DNA of 64,000 nt from Shinisaurus crocodilurus (GCA_021292165.1 CM037880.1:180069085-180133084); one strand, 5' to 3'; positions 11,165 through 22,469 are shown, counted from the first letter of the stretch. A program made the numbers and translations. Notes: generated by a model not told the origin, from the sequence alone.

Positions 11165-12810
11165 TATTCCACTATTATTTTGCTGATTTCAATGTAAGCC
11201 ACCTAGAAACTATTTTATTGACAGGTAGGGCAAATGTATTTTAAACAAGCAAACAAATTTGTCTTCATGAATATTACTTCACTTGTTCTAAGGGTTGAGA
11301 TGCTAGCATTGAAAATAGGTTCTGGGGCTAAGGCCTTTTGATTTGTAGCTCAAATAAAACTCAACAGTGGAATCCATTGGTTCAACAAAGAGCCCCTCAT
11401 TGTAAAGATACATTTGATATATGCTCATAGAGAGAGAACTTCATTTTCTACCTAAATGAACTAGGCGTGCAAATTTCTCTGTAAAGTTTCATAAGTTGCC
11501 TTGCCACTGCGACAGCTGAGCCTCAACAATTGCGTTTAACTGTAAGGGTTGTCCACCACCACAGGCAAAATTCCCCTCCCTTCCTACTACCTGCTCAATC
11601 CCTAATTTAAATCATAATACTGAATGTGTGACGTCACTCTCAATCATTTCCACATGGGTTCACTTCTGGGATCAAAAAGAGGTGAAGCTCTCGTGTCAAA
11701 TAGAAGGTTGACAGAAAAGCCATTCCCAGGGAGCTGTGAGGAGCTACCAGGAAACTCTTGATGATGTAAAGGGTTTTTGTTGTTGCTGCTGGAATACTAT
11801 TTTCCATCAAAGGTGTCATTCTAGAAAGACCCAGTTTATAAAAGGTTGTGGTGCTGTGGAAAACCTCCAGTTTTGATTCCACTTGACACACAGGATCGAG
11901 CTGTAAAAAAATAAATAAACACAGTTTTAGTCAGAAGCAGAATGAACGGAATAATGGCATGTTGGGATATATGGCCACATACCTTCATTCTCTCTGGTAC
12001 ATTAGTTTTCTAAAGGTAGCGTTTTGACTCTGATCGAATGAAAGGGCAAAGGTTACAGAATGCAAGGATGTGGGAGCCAGAAGAGAGGGTGGCTATTACA
12101 ATGGCAGGGAAATGTGGGCCACCAAAATGTCAGGGGAGATGTGTTAAACTGACAAGGAGAAAGTAGGTGTCATTTTAAAGGGGCAGGGAACTAATTCTCT
12201 ATGCAAACACTTGCTTATATGAGCTGCAAATGTTGTAGATTGTTCCTTTATTTCTACTACCAAACATCAGGCTATTTATTATTGCTGTCACTTGGTCAGG
12301 GATGTTTTTTCCTGTGGAGGTGAGGTGGATTGCTCTAATTAAACTTTAAGATAACTTTAAGATGACTTATTTCATACATACGTATTTTAACCAATAGGCA
12401 AGTCCTTCCAGAAAACAGTGAAAACCTTTAGTCTCAGTCACAGATGTGAATATACTGGATGTTCACATCCTGGCAGATTAAAATGGCTTTTCAGTACGAG
12501 CAGAATTTGGCTGTGCAACTTTCAGTGCTAGCCATACTAAATGGGCATGCTTAAATGGATCTTCTCTGTTCTGGTGGTGAAACTATTCTTGTCGCTTTCA
12601 CCTGCCTGCTTCTAAAAAGAAAAGCCAATTCCCGGGCTTTCCTGATACATAAATGGCAATGATTCTCACTGAATAGTTTGAAGTAGTATGGCTATATTTG
12701 TCCCATCGTGTAAGACAACGAGTAAAGGTTATTCCTGGACCATGATCTGTTGGCTAAAGTTTGCAAGGCTTAGCATCAAGCATTAATGAGAAGAATGAAC
12801 ACCACCATGG
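11165..12810. other. mostly unique sequence
   Basis: No gene is supported. An L2-like tail is faint at about 11165-11260. A block at 11440-11510 is a diverged relative of 13105-13170. A palindromic TGACGTCA lies at 11629-11636. Confidence 0.5.
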
Positions 12811-12817
12811 CATATTG

Positions 12818-12949
12818 CAGCTTTCCCCAACTTGGTGTCCTCCCGATGTTTTGGACATCAACTCTCAGCATTCCCAACCATTGGACATGCTGGTTGGGGC
12901 TGATGGGAGTTGAAGTCCAACCTGGTGGGTGCCAGGTTGAGGAAAGCTG
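12818..12949. mobile_element. palindromic hAT-type MITE
   Basis: The left end CAGCTTTCCCCAACTTGGTG is inverted relative to GCCAGGTTGAGGAAAGCTG. The inner CATCAACTCTCAGCATTCCC pairs with a TGATGGGAGTTGAAG arm. Flanks GCATATTG and GTACAGTG do not form a clear target duplication. Confidence 0.75.
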
Positions 12950-13189
12950 GTACAGTGTTAGAATAGGCCTTAGAGGACGTGGGTTCATATCCTCTCTCAG
13001 CTCTGAACTCAGGTTTGTAACATAGATTACAAAATGCCTATGCAGAGAGTTCCAAGAATACATCTTACTGGGATTAACTTGTACAGATTACCAGTGTAAT
13101 TTTTTATAGCTTCCACCTAAATGAAATAGGCATGCAAATCTCTATGTAAATGTTCATAATTTGCCTTGACATTGTTCTAATTTTTAGCT

Positions 13190-13470
13190 GTAGTGCCCTG
13201 GTTATGGAATGCTCTCTTCCAGGTGGTTCACCTAGTGCCAATGTTGCTTTCTTTTAATCATCAGGCAAAACTTTTTATTATTATTATTATTTCATATTTT
13301 TAATGTACTTTTCGAACTTATTTTAATTTTTTAAGCTGCACTTTTATCTGCTGGTTTCATCTTTCATTTGTGGTTTTATGGATGCATTATTAGTATCTTT
13401 TGTTAGCCTGGAATCAATTCTGCTGAAATCAAAGCGGTATAGAAATGTTTTTAAATTTAAATGAATAAAA
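13190..13470 (+). mobile_element. L2-like LINE 3' end
   Basis: It contains an amino-acid-like LWNALF segment, TAATCATCAGGCAAAACTTT, a (TTA)n run and a 3' end with GCGGTATAGAAATG. This order is typical of L2-type 3' termini. Confidence 0.55.
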
Positions 13471-13479
13471 TTAAAGGAA

Positions 13480-14138
13480 AGGAAATAGCATGCAAAAATG
13501 CATAGAATGTCACAAGTGAAAATCTCACATATGTGTGTGTGTGGGTGGGGGGGTGTTACTGTAAATGCACTGTGACTAATCACAACTTCCCAGGAAAAAT
13601 AAAAAACATCTGGTCATGTGTGACAACGTACATAATTATAACTAACTTCCATCTTACTTCTTACCAGGAACTGCTTTCCACGTAGGAATTTTGTATCATG
13701 TGAAACAGCTTTTGCAGTGTGAAACTGAATGCAGATTATTATTATTTTTATTTTTACTTTTACATCCTGGAATTGAATCATTTGAAACAAATTGTGGATG
13801 TTTATAGATGCAGAAGTGGTCTCTGATCAATAGTTCTGGAAGGTTAGTGTTAACCAATAGATATAGTTGTAGAGCACAGGAGGAGGAAGAAAAGAACAAG
13901 TACCTGGATCTGCTGAGCTGTGCAGCAGTTCTACACATGTTAGTTTTATCAATAAACTCAGTTGGAGCTTAGCTAGGGATAGGTGAGAATTAGTTTGGTT
14001 TTGATAAGAATTTTTGAAAATTCATGAAGTTCTCTATAATTGGAACAAAAAGAACCTGAGATTTTAAAAAAATATTAATGGGGGAGAAACCGAAACTGAT
14101 AGGTTCGTCCATCTAGGCCTAGGGTTTTGACTGTAAAA
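13480..14138. other. no recognisable feature
   Basis: It includes a short (GT)n(GGGT) run at about 13530-13553. No gene is supported. Confidence 0.5.
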
Positions 14139-14140
14139 CA

Positions 14141-14298
14141 GGCCTGTGGCTCATGCTGGCGCAGCTTGTGTGAGTGTGGAAAGCTAAGCAGGGTCAGGCC
14201 TGGTTCTTACTTGGATGGGGGACCCCTCCTCTAGTTTCCTGCATTGAGCAGGGGGTTGGACTCAATGGCCTTGTAGGCCCCTTCCAATTCTATGATCC
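14141..14298 (+). mobile_element. 5S rRNA-derived SINE with CR1-like tail
   Basis: Plus-strand copy. GGCCTGTGGCTCATGCTGG (5S-like head) precedes GGAAAGCTAAGCAGGGTCAG, then TACTTGGATGGGGGACC, then the tail CATTGAGCAGGGGGTTGG ending CAATTCTATGATCC. The join between 5S body and tail is at GACCCCTCCTC. Confidence 0.88.
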
Positions 14299-14299
14299 T

Positions 14300-15125
14300 A
14301 AAAAGCTGACTGCTTCGCTCTTAAAAGTCTGGGTTTGAATCCCTGGGTATTCAACTGTGTTAGTACTGAATTAGGGTTGCCACCTCTTTTTTCTTACAGC
14401 CTCCTCATCTTTAACAGCTCTATGACCGGCAGGGTGGCCGGGTGACCGGCCAGATGGGCGATTGATAAATGTAATAAATAAAATAAATAAATATGACAGG
14501 CAGGTACATCATGGTCCTTACTTGAATTTAGCCAGTGCAGAATTTTGTTTCAGCTCATTTTTGATAAATATTTACCAAAATCCACAAAGTTCCTCGTATT
14601 GGGAGAGAAAGAACTTGAGATTTTAAAAGTGTGAATGCAGGAGAAAGTGAAGCAGACAGGTTCGTTTATCCCTAAGTTTAACCTGTGCCTCAGTTGCCTA
14701 ACACAACACAAATTCTTAAGGATGATAGGTCATTATAGCAATGGAGAGTGAATTACATGATATTGCTGAATGTGTGAAAATTTACAGGGTGATTAACACT
14801 TCGGTTGACAGGAACAATATGATCACTACTAATTGAGGTCACTGAGGTAAATTTTGGAAGTGGAAGGGAGGACTGGGAGATGAACTCTCCCAGTAAGAAA
14901 ATCCACATGCCGTTAGGAAACCAGCCAGCCCAACTCCCTCTGAATTTGGATGGGCTCATAATCAGCTTTGCTCCCTGGCCACCAACCCTTCCAACAAGCC
15001 CTTCCAGCAAACCAGCCCTTCCAAGTTCTGTCTGAAAATTCTCTGAGAAAGCTCAGAAGAGACAAACTTTCCAAGGTAAGACCATCCTTCATTTGTGTCA
15101 CTATCCAACCATTTGAAGCCTTCAC
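14300..15125. other. mostly unique, with a short L2-like tail
   Basis: A GGCGATTGATAAATG segment with (ATAAATAAA) at about 14455-14493 looks like an L2-type 3' end. The rest shows nothing I can name. Confidence 0.5.
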
Positions 15126-15130
15126 ACAGT

Positions 15131-15861
15131 GACCTAATTCACACATGACACTAACCCAAGGTTATTTAACCCATGGGTTGTTGAATTCTGGGTTGTCATA
15201 ATGTGCAAACCCAGCTGTGCTAACAAACCATGGTTTGCTAACCATAAACAACCCAGAAAGTGAACCCATGGTTTGCTGTTGGATTAAGAACCATGGTTGT
15301 TTAAACCATGGGTTGTCATTACATGTGAACCCAGAACATGGGTTGTTAATGGCTTGCTTTGCCAGGCTACAGAGTTGGAAGGCAAGAGTGGTAAACAAAA
15401 CACCAGTCACTCTACACGCCACTACTACAGCACTGCAAAGGCATTTGGGATACAGGGAGGGAGCAAACCACTAATTGACAAGGGAACTGGCCCATCCATG
15501 AGGCCCCTATCCCACCTGGGTGTCTCCCTTCTACCCTGCAGGGGTGAGGCTTCAACCAGAGTGACACCTCTGCAAACCACCCTCCCCTCTCCTGAAGTTC
15601 CCAGAGAAGGCTGCCAGCTCCTACCTCTGCAAGATCAAAGTTGCAGCTGGACGGGGGAGACAAGTCAACTCCCACCTGCTTTCCCCTGAGAACTCTGACA
15701 GGGATGAGCTCACACTGGTCTTGACATTCCACAGACTGACTAGGCCCCAAACCCTTCCAAACTATTGCTGACCAGTTTCTGGTTATGAACTAGAAGGCTC
15801 ACTGTCTTACTGATACTGAACACCCATATATACCTTGGGTTAGTGTTATTTGAATCAGGTC
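15131..15861. mobile_element. foldback element, AACCCATGG family, 731 bp
   Basis: The outer ends GACCTAATTCACACATGACA and TTGAATCAGGTC are inverted, including ACTAACCCAAGG against CCTTGGGTTAGT. The left 200 bp repeats AACCCATGGTT and its complement. The central 15360-15740 is GC-richer and unrelated to the arms. No transposase is present. Confidence 0.72.
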
Positions 15862-15944
15862 ACTCAGAGAGATCCTGAAATTCAACATGCATGTATAGAA
15901 CATCTGTCACTCTGATGATATATTGCATTCATAACTATTACATA

Positions 15945-16378
15945 GGGCCAAACTAGACGTGATGCTAAGCTTTTACAGTAATACCTTGGATTGTAAGCAT
16001 AATTCGTTCTAGAACCGTGCTTGTAATCCAAAACACTCTTATATCAACGTGAGTCTCTGGCGGGCGTGAGCGGGGCCGATTTCGGCCCGCTACGCCTGCT
16101 CAAGGCGAGCGGTTACATCCCTACACTACTTGTATTGCAAGATGTCGCTTGCTTATCAAGTCAAAATTTATTTAAAAAATTGCTTGTCTTGCAAAATGCT
16201 CTCAGACCAAGTTACTTGCAATCCAAGGTATTACTGTATTTAAAAATGAATAGATGTGCGGACATTTGGAGGAGGGCATGTGGGGGGGGGGGTACCCCCC
16301 CACATGCACCATGTTCCCAATTTATTTTTTAAAAATGCTGCAGCAAGTGACTCATTTAGCATCACATCTCATTTGCCC
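15945..16378. mobile_element. inverted-repeat element GGGCCAAACTAGACGTGATG
   Basis: The left end GGGCCAAACTAGACGTGATG is inverted relative to AGCATCACATCTCATTTGCCC. A GGGGGGTACCCCCC palindrome sits near 16280-16300. The element is split by a separate MITE (15976-16236). Confidence 0.7.
15976..16236. mobile_element. pogo/Tigger-like Tc1-mariner MITE
   Basis: Perfect inverted ends CAGTAATACCTTGGATTG and CAATCCAAGGTATTACTG are flanked by TA on both sides (15974-15975, 16237-16238). Subterminal AATTCGTTCTAGAAC and TTGTAATCCAAAACACT resemble Tigger-type ends. It is nested in the 15945-16378 element, so it is younger. Confidence 0.82.
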
Positions 16379-17569
16379 TTTTGTTTCTATTTAAGGGCAT
16401 CCATTTAAACATTTTTATCCCAAACGTGGATTATGCAAACAAGAAATTTTGTCTCCAAACATGGGTTTGGAAACCCAATATAGAAATCTCCTAAGAATAA
16501 GTGGAAAGTGATTACAAGTTAAATAAGGATCTTCAGTTAATTATGTGCAAGCAAATTTAAGTGCCCAATTACTATAATTTCCCCTTCTTTGATTAAGTTA
16601 TTTAGTAATCAGAAAAAGACAGGTAAGCAGGCTTTTCCTGATATGTTCAGACAGAAGGTAATTAAGAACAGGTCATAAATATGGGTGGCATGTCTGGAGG
16701 AGATAAATCAATATGCAGATTGGACACTTTAACATCTTGTCCTCCTAAGCTTGCTCTCATTCACTTAGGAACTGCTTCCAAAAGTATTTTTCCTGCATGC
16801 ATCTCAACAAGCATAAAGAAACTGACCAACATACACATCTTATAGTATCTGGAAAATATGCACGAGTCTAAACATAAATATTGTGCCAACACCGCTGACA
16901 TACCCATGGAATGCCCCCTCCTGCCTTTACTGCTGTTGGAGCAGTGATTTGCTTCCGAGGCTTCCGAGGGCAGACCTCCCTCTCCACCTTCGGAGAGGGA
17001 GATCCACAGTATCTGAGACACCCTTCCAGGAACCATTAAATTGCTACCCTAAGGACCCTGTAACTGATTTGGGACTTCCTCAGTAAAGACTCCCTCAGTT
17101 ATTATACTCTACTGGTATCAATAGCTAAGGCAAGATGGAGGTGTACCCTTAATTTCCCCCCCTCCTACCGTAAAAAAAAAAAATCTATTAAATATCAATT
17201 ATGATCAAATGAAGATTATGGCCTTTTCTGAAAGTGTTGTGTAAGGCAGATAGGCCTTAGATGGGCATCCCAGGAACAAGTGATGATATTTAAGTACTTG
17301 GTGTCATATTTCACACATGATATTTCCTAATCATGTTCCGTTCATGAGCGTTTTGCTTTACAGCAGCCTTTCCCATCTTGTGGCCAGGAATTCCACAGGT
17401 TAACTATGTGCAGTGTGAAGAGGTCCTTCCTTATAAGAAATTTCATGGAACTATCGTGGAATTTCTGCAGTACACCCCTTCTTACAACCAGCTGCTCCTG
17501 ACAAAAGTCCATCTTATACAACAGCACTGATCAAGATACAGGAGCCCTCACCTCCTTTGTGTCTAGTCA
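16379..17569. other. mostly unique, with one repeat fragment
   Basis: 16940-17040 contains CTTCCGAGGCTTCCGAGGG, shared with the 20735-21650 region. No gene is supported. Confidence 0.5.
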
Positions 17570-17577
17570 CCCTAGGC

Positions 17578-18248
17578 CAGGGGTCCCCAATGCGGCACCC
17601 ATGAGCGCCATGGTGCCTGCATTCCCCCCACCCATTTTTAAAATATATGTACATGGATTTGTATGAAATGCATACAACTTTCTAGCAATTATACATAGGC
17701 TTCAACAAAAGCAGATTAAATATCTAAATAGGTATCCATTTGAAGTTGGCATCTCTATGCCACCCCTTCATATATGGAAAGCATTGTAAAGTCCTCAATC
17801 CATTGTATTGCAGGAGGTGAGTGGTTATCCTTCCCATTTTAGCTGTCAAAAGGATGCAGAGAATCAATTTCCCCTTCGATGTGTTAATTTCCATGAAGCA
17901 GGTAAATAATTTAAAAGAGCGTGTACATCAGTGAATTTTAAAGACTGTTCCAGTACAAAATTTATCTGTGTAATAACCTCCTCCCAAAAAGAAGCAACTA
18001 TTGGACATTGCCAAAACATATATTTAAAAGAAGCATTAGCTGTATTGCACCACCAGCAAGTAGCTGAATTAGACAATCCCTTATTAAAAAGATGCTGCGG
18101 TGTCCAACAGACACAAAACAAAAGTTTTTGCTGAATAAGACACAGCCTAAGATCCATAGGCATGACAGGTAAATGCCAAAGCAATGATCCACTGATTAGG
18201 CATTTTGTGGTGGTGCCCACAGCAGTTTCTCAGGTTTGGGGAACCCTG
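17578..18248 (-). mobile_element. hAT-type element carrying an L1 3' fragment, copy 2
   Basis: The ends CAGGGGTCCCCAA and TTTGGGGAACCCTG are bounded by a perfect 8-bp target duplication CCCTAGGC (17570-17577 and 18249-18256). On the minus strand the interior matches copy 1 (4981-5669) from TAATCAGTGG through the L1 domain to ATAATTGCTAGAAAGTTGTA. It is 671 bp long with no transposase. The perfect target duplication shows DNA-transposon movement of a unit already containing the L1 segment. Confidence 0.9.
17864..18220 (-). pseudogene. L1-type LINE C-terminal fragment inside a hAT element
   Basis: A 118-codon open frame contains C55-W-W-C58, then Y67 where L1 proteins usually have His, and C72, followed by an ASFWEEV block (residues 76-82). 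This matches the C-terminal cysteine/histidine motif region after the L1 reverse transcriptase. The polymerase core is absent. It cannot act as a retrotransposon protein and is best read as passenger sequence of the surrounding hAT element. Confidence 0.75.
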
Positions 18249-18259
18249 CCCTAGGCTAC

Positions 18260-19575
18260 ACTTTGTAATTGTTAAGTGGCTTCCCAGCCACCGTTTGACT
18301 GCATGTAGCCTCAGGACATGCAGTTCTTTGGCTGATTCTGTTACTCAAGCTGTGATTCTACATATTCAAAGAGCACTTTCATTGGTGCTTTCCCCCTGGT
18401 ACTTCTTCTCGGTTCTAGATCAACACCACCCCAGCTACCCACCGCCAGTGGCTTTCTTTCCCACCACCTCCACGAGATTCAGAACATGTTCTTGCCCTTG
18501 CCACTTCTCCATTCCAAAATATCTCTTCCTGAAGCAGATTTTCCTGAGAAAAGGGAGAGCAGGCACTGGGATTCCGGAACATGCAACCACATGTAATGTG
18601 TAGACAGGCCCTCTCATGGGTTACTATAAGAACTATAAAGATCAATTTAAATAAATATATTAATTTGTTTATTTTATTATTGTTTCAATTCACTTAAAGA
18701 GCAAAAAAGGACTAAACAAAGGAGAATGGCTTTCTTTTCTTCCTATGTAAATGTTATCCTCACTCATTAATTTATAATCTTTGGGAATTATTACATATTG
18801 GCCATTTACTTCCCTATCCACCACATTTATAGGCACTGAAATACTTGCATCTTGATATTAAAAACTCATTTTCCTCTCATTTTAAGGCACACATTTATCT
18901 TTCTATTCCCTTTCTCACAGATGTTCACAGGAGCAAAATACAGATGATAAAGAAGGCTGTGACTTTGTTTCAAGTTTGATTTTTTAAAACCACAAGCTGC
19001 TGTGCTACTCTTCTTTAAGCTGCTTTGAAGAGTTTTGCTCATTATAATTGCATTTAGCCTGTTTTCAAAACCCACTGTGAAACAGTCATTGTGTATGAAC
19101 CCTCTGGTTTTGTGTGTGCTTTTTAAAGTCCATGGCTTTGATATTATAATTGCTGCAAGTGGATGCAATTAAATCTTTATTTGGAAACCTGTACTGATGC
19201 AAGTTATTCAGAACAAGCCACTGACTCTGAATTTTCATGTGTATTTACACTTATAATCAAAGCTTTTGTTCCCTTAAACTAACAAGGACTCTTTAGCATA
19301 AGAAAGAGTTAATTCTTGCTGCTTCAGGCTGTACTTTCCAAAAGACTGCTGCATCTGGAAATTTCTACAGTGTTCCTTTCTTTGCTAACAACATAAACTA
19401 ATAAAATTTAATAGACAAATATTTTGATGATTGTATAGGAAATATGAATGCTTCAAATGGAGGTTCACACTTTTAATTGAGTGTAGGGATACTTTAATAA
19501 GAACCATAGGGAGTCAAAGTAGATATTATAAGAGATACACCACTCTGTGTCTCTATTTTGTCTCTTCCGTAATGT
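18260..19575. other. unique sequence, no gene supported
   Basis: No recognised repeat or coding motif. The minus-strand frame at 18866-19168 has no family resemblance. Confidence 0.5.
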
Positions 19576-19578
19576 CAG

Positions 19579-19680
19579 ATACAAACAATCCATTATGTGA
19601 CATCATCAGGCTGTGCATCTCCCCAAGGATGGGGAGATGCACAGTCTGATGACATCATTCACATCACGCATTGTTTGTAT
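19579..19680. repeat. 102-bp foldback hairpin
   Basis: ATACAAACAAT at the left pairs with ATTGTTTGTAT at the right. GCTGTGCATCTCCCC pairs with GGGGAGATGCACAG around a short AAGGA/T loop. One arm has a five-base indel. No target duplication could be assigned. Confidence 0.75.
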
Positions 19681-19830
19681 TAAATGGCTATGGGGAAAAC
19701 AAGCAGAGGGACATGGAATGGCGCACGCACCAAATCTTTTATAATGTGGATTTTGGCCCTAATTCAGATAAGGTGTTTTATGGCCTGTTTGTCTTCCTTA
19801 TAAGCTACATCTGGAGTAGCTAAGTCACAT

Positions 19831-20194
19831 GAGCGGGTTCGTATGATCATGGAGGGAAAAGAAGCCATGGTGGCTTATTCTCCCTCCCTGCACCTGCTAC
19901 TTGCGAGCCACCTAATTAGTGTAATTAACCTCGCTGGGCATGGGTTGTTGTGATGTCTGGACCTGGCAAGGATGGGTGGCTGGGGTGGTTTACAAACAAT
20001 GCTGAAACCCCAGAACAAGCTATGGGTTTCAGGGTGGATTATAAACCACCCCGGCCACCCACCCTTGCCTGGTTTGAATGTCACAGTAACCTCTGCCTGG
20101 CAAGGGTAATTATGGGGCTTGCAACCAGCATGCATGGGCAGCGAAAATAAGCCACCGTGGCTTACTTTCCCTCCATGATCGTGTGAACCCGGTC
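19831..20194. mobile_element. foldback element, GATCATGGAGGGAAA family
   Basis: The left arm (GGGTTCGTATGATCATGGAG, then AAGCCATGGTGGCTTATT) pairs with the right arm (AATAAGCCACCGTGGCTTAC, then CTCCATGATCGTGTGAACCC). Inner arms AAGGATGGGTGGCTGGGGTG and CCGGCCACCCACCCTTGCC pair again. The outer motif resembles that of the other foldback families here. Confidence 0.78.
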
Positions 20195-20352
20195 AATTTA
20201 CTTTAGTTTTTCAATGTACAACTCAATCCTATGTTTGGTGCAAGTTGGCCATGCTGCACTGGGACCTAGATGAATGCAGTACCTGCTCACAGGACTTAGA
20301 CATGATCCAACCCCCTTTCCATAACCAGTGCCAAAGAGAGGACTGAGCTCTT

Positions 20353-20443
20353 AGGGTGCAATCCTTTACCCACTTACCTGGGAGTAAGCCCCATTAAGCT
20401 CAGTGGGACTTACTTCTCAGTAGAAATGTACAGGATTGCGCAC
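20353..20443. mobile_element. palindromic MITE, AGTAAGCCCC family
   Basis: Starts TTAGGGTGCAATCCTTTACC and ends ATGTACAGGATTGCGCAC. CTGGGAGTAAGCCCCATTAA pairs with a GTGGGACTTACTTCTCAG arm. Confidence 0.75.
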
Positions 20444-20518
20444 AATCAGTTGTCAGGGGAAGGTTTGCAGAGCTACCCTGCTGATCATATACCATCACTA
20501 ACTCTCATGCGTTAAGTA

Positions 20519-20673
20519 CAGGGATAGGCAGCCTCCCCCCCCCCGGTGCCCTCCAGATATTTCTGATTACAGCTTCCATAATCCCTGGCTATTGGCCATG
20601 CTGGCTGGGGCTGATGGGAATTGCAGTTTTTTTAAATAAAAATATCAAGCAGGCGCCAGGTTGCCTACCCCTG
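20519..20673. mobile_element. palindromic hAT-type MITE, TAGGCAACCTGGTGCC subtype
   Basis: The ends CAGGGATAGGCAGCCT and AGGTTGCCTACCCCTG are inverted. The right arm contains an A-rich disruption near 20625-20650. No clear target duplication (GTTAAGTA against TATTAAAG). Confidence 0.72.
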
Positions 20674-20734
20674 TATTAAAGAAATGCTATAACTGCTAGT
20701 GTGACATGGCTAACTTGATACTGCTGTGCTATCG

Positions 20735-21650
20735 ATTGCGCCCTCACTGCTTGGAAGCCCTCAGACTTCGGAGGCTTCCGAGTTTCCTGTGCCCTGCTGG
20801 GCTGAAGCTGACCATGTGGGAGGAGTGGTGGAGGCTATCTTTGCCTCCCCTTCGGAGTCTTGGGTGATTTTTGCTAGACAGGCTTTTTAGCCCGTCTAGT
20901 AAGGGCACTTTGGAGGGGGAGGAAGGGAATTGGAGGAGGCTCAGGATAAACTGTATCCTGGCCTCTCTGGTCTCCTTCCTTCTCCACCCACTGGAACATC
21001 CCCTTTCCTCCTCCTCCAAAGTTGCTTTTCCAACTTTGAGGGGGACCGCTGGTGCAGTTTTCTCTGTGCTGTGAGGTCTTGGGTCAGATCTCCAGCTCCC
21101 CCTTCCAAAGTCGGAGGGCTGTCTCCAACCTCAGAGGGCTGTCATCAACCTCAGAGGGGTTTTCCAAGCCATCCTATGGTCCCTGGGATGCTCACTCAGG
21201 GACCATAGGATTGCTCTCTTAGGGCACAGTCCAGTTGGGGTACCTGTAACCCTCCAAATTCAGAGGATTATGGCATCCTATGGAGGGTGGGAGGAGCATG
21301 GAGGCGAAGGTGACCTCCATGCTCCTTTCACCCTGCAAAGCACTTAGACGCCCATCAAAGTATGGCGCTTTAGAGTGGGAGGCTGAGGCGTCACCAGGAT
21401 ATCTTGGCGGATACCTCTTAGTGGTGCCGGTCTCCTCCCCTCCCTGACCCCCAGAATGCCCCCAAAAGCCCTTCTCCAAGGCCACCCTTGCAACCTCGGA
21501 GAAGCAGCCGGTGTGGTTAGGGGGATCTGAGCACGGATCCCCAGCTACAAGGTTGGAGCAATTTTCTGACCTCATAGCTGGGAATCTGAAAAATCCCATG
21601 GCTGCCTAGATGCTGTCTAGCAGCCCTAGGATTGCACTGCCCATAGTTTT
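20735..21650. other. GC-rich repeat region with internal palindrome
   Basis: Contains ACTTCGGAGGCTTCCGAG and CTCCCCTTCGGAGTCTTGG motifs shared with 16940-17040, and CCTCAGAGG-type units shared loosely with 62720-62960. ATCCTATGGTCCCTG (21171-21185) pairs with CAGGGACCATAGGAT (21197-21211), which may mark a junction of two abutting elements. Open frames on both strands here are compositional. Confidence 0.5.
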
Positions 21651-21686
21651 TCTGCTGCAGAGGCATTTACATGCATTCTTGTAGAT

Positions 21687-21824
21687 CAGGGGTAGAGAAC
21701 ATGTGGCCCTACAAACGTTGTTGGACTGGAACTTCCATCAGCCCCAGACAGCATGACCAATGGTGAGGGATAATGGGAATTGCAGTCCAACAACACCTGA
21801 AGGGCCAGACATACTTCAACCCGA
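21687..21824. mobile_element. palindromic hAT-type MITE
   Basis: Starts CAGGGGTAGAGAACATGTGG. CATCAGCCCCAGACAGCATG and AATTGCAGTCCAACAACACC lie inside. Flanked by a perfect 8-bp duplication TTGTAGAT (21679-21686 and 21825-21832). The right terminus has decayed to ACCCGA. Confidence 0.83.
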
Positions 21825-22045
21825 TTGTAGATAGATGGCCATAATTCCTATGTGTTGGACTGGGACTTTCTGGGGGGTTTCAGCAAAACAAAAGGACAAA
21901 ACAGTTCAAGGCAGGTTCCATTGGGGTTAATGAATTAAACTGAAAAGCTGTGTTCTGAAAAAGATAAAAACATTCGGTAGCTTCCTCCTCAAATTCTTGG
22001 AATTTAAGAATCAGTAGATTCTCTCTCTCTCTCTCTCCCCCCTCT

Positions 22046-22469
22046 GGGCTTGTTCGCACGACACGGGAGCCACAAGTCCCCCGTGGTTCCCTTGTTGTGT
22101 GCATGCCGACCAGGGGTGCCCCCGCGGGACAGCCGCAGGCGGGACGCACGCAAAGTGACCATGGTCGGTAGAGGGGTAAGCCCCTACCACGTGTGGTCAC
22201 CGTGCCGTCCGAACAGCGGGCGGCCATCCCGCAGGGTCCCCACAGAGACGGCAGCCCAGAGCAGCCGGAGCCACCGCCGCTCCAGCCTGTACGGGCAAAG
22301 GGCCCCTCTGGGCATCCCAGGGCCCCACCCCCTAGCGCCGGGAGGCCCGCACTGCGGTGCGGGGACTACAGGGTTTGCCCGTGGGGCGCCAGTCGTGCGG
22401 TGCCTCGCCGGACCCCGCGGATGGCCCCGTGGTTCCTCCCCCACTGGCAGCCTGGGTCGTGTGAACCGG

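Noticed and set aside
11629..11636. Palindromic CRE (TGACGTCA)
   Set aside because: An isolated 8-mer in unique AT-rich DNA with no promoter context. Expected by chance at this window size.
17864..18220. Active L1 element
   Set aside because: Only the C-terminal domain is present, bounded by hAT ends. The polymerase core, endonuclease and ORF1 are absent.
18866..19168. 100-codon minus-strand frame as a gene
   Set aside because: No domain, no promoter, no splice context, and AT-rich composition. Indistinguishable from chance.
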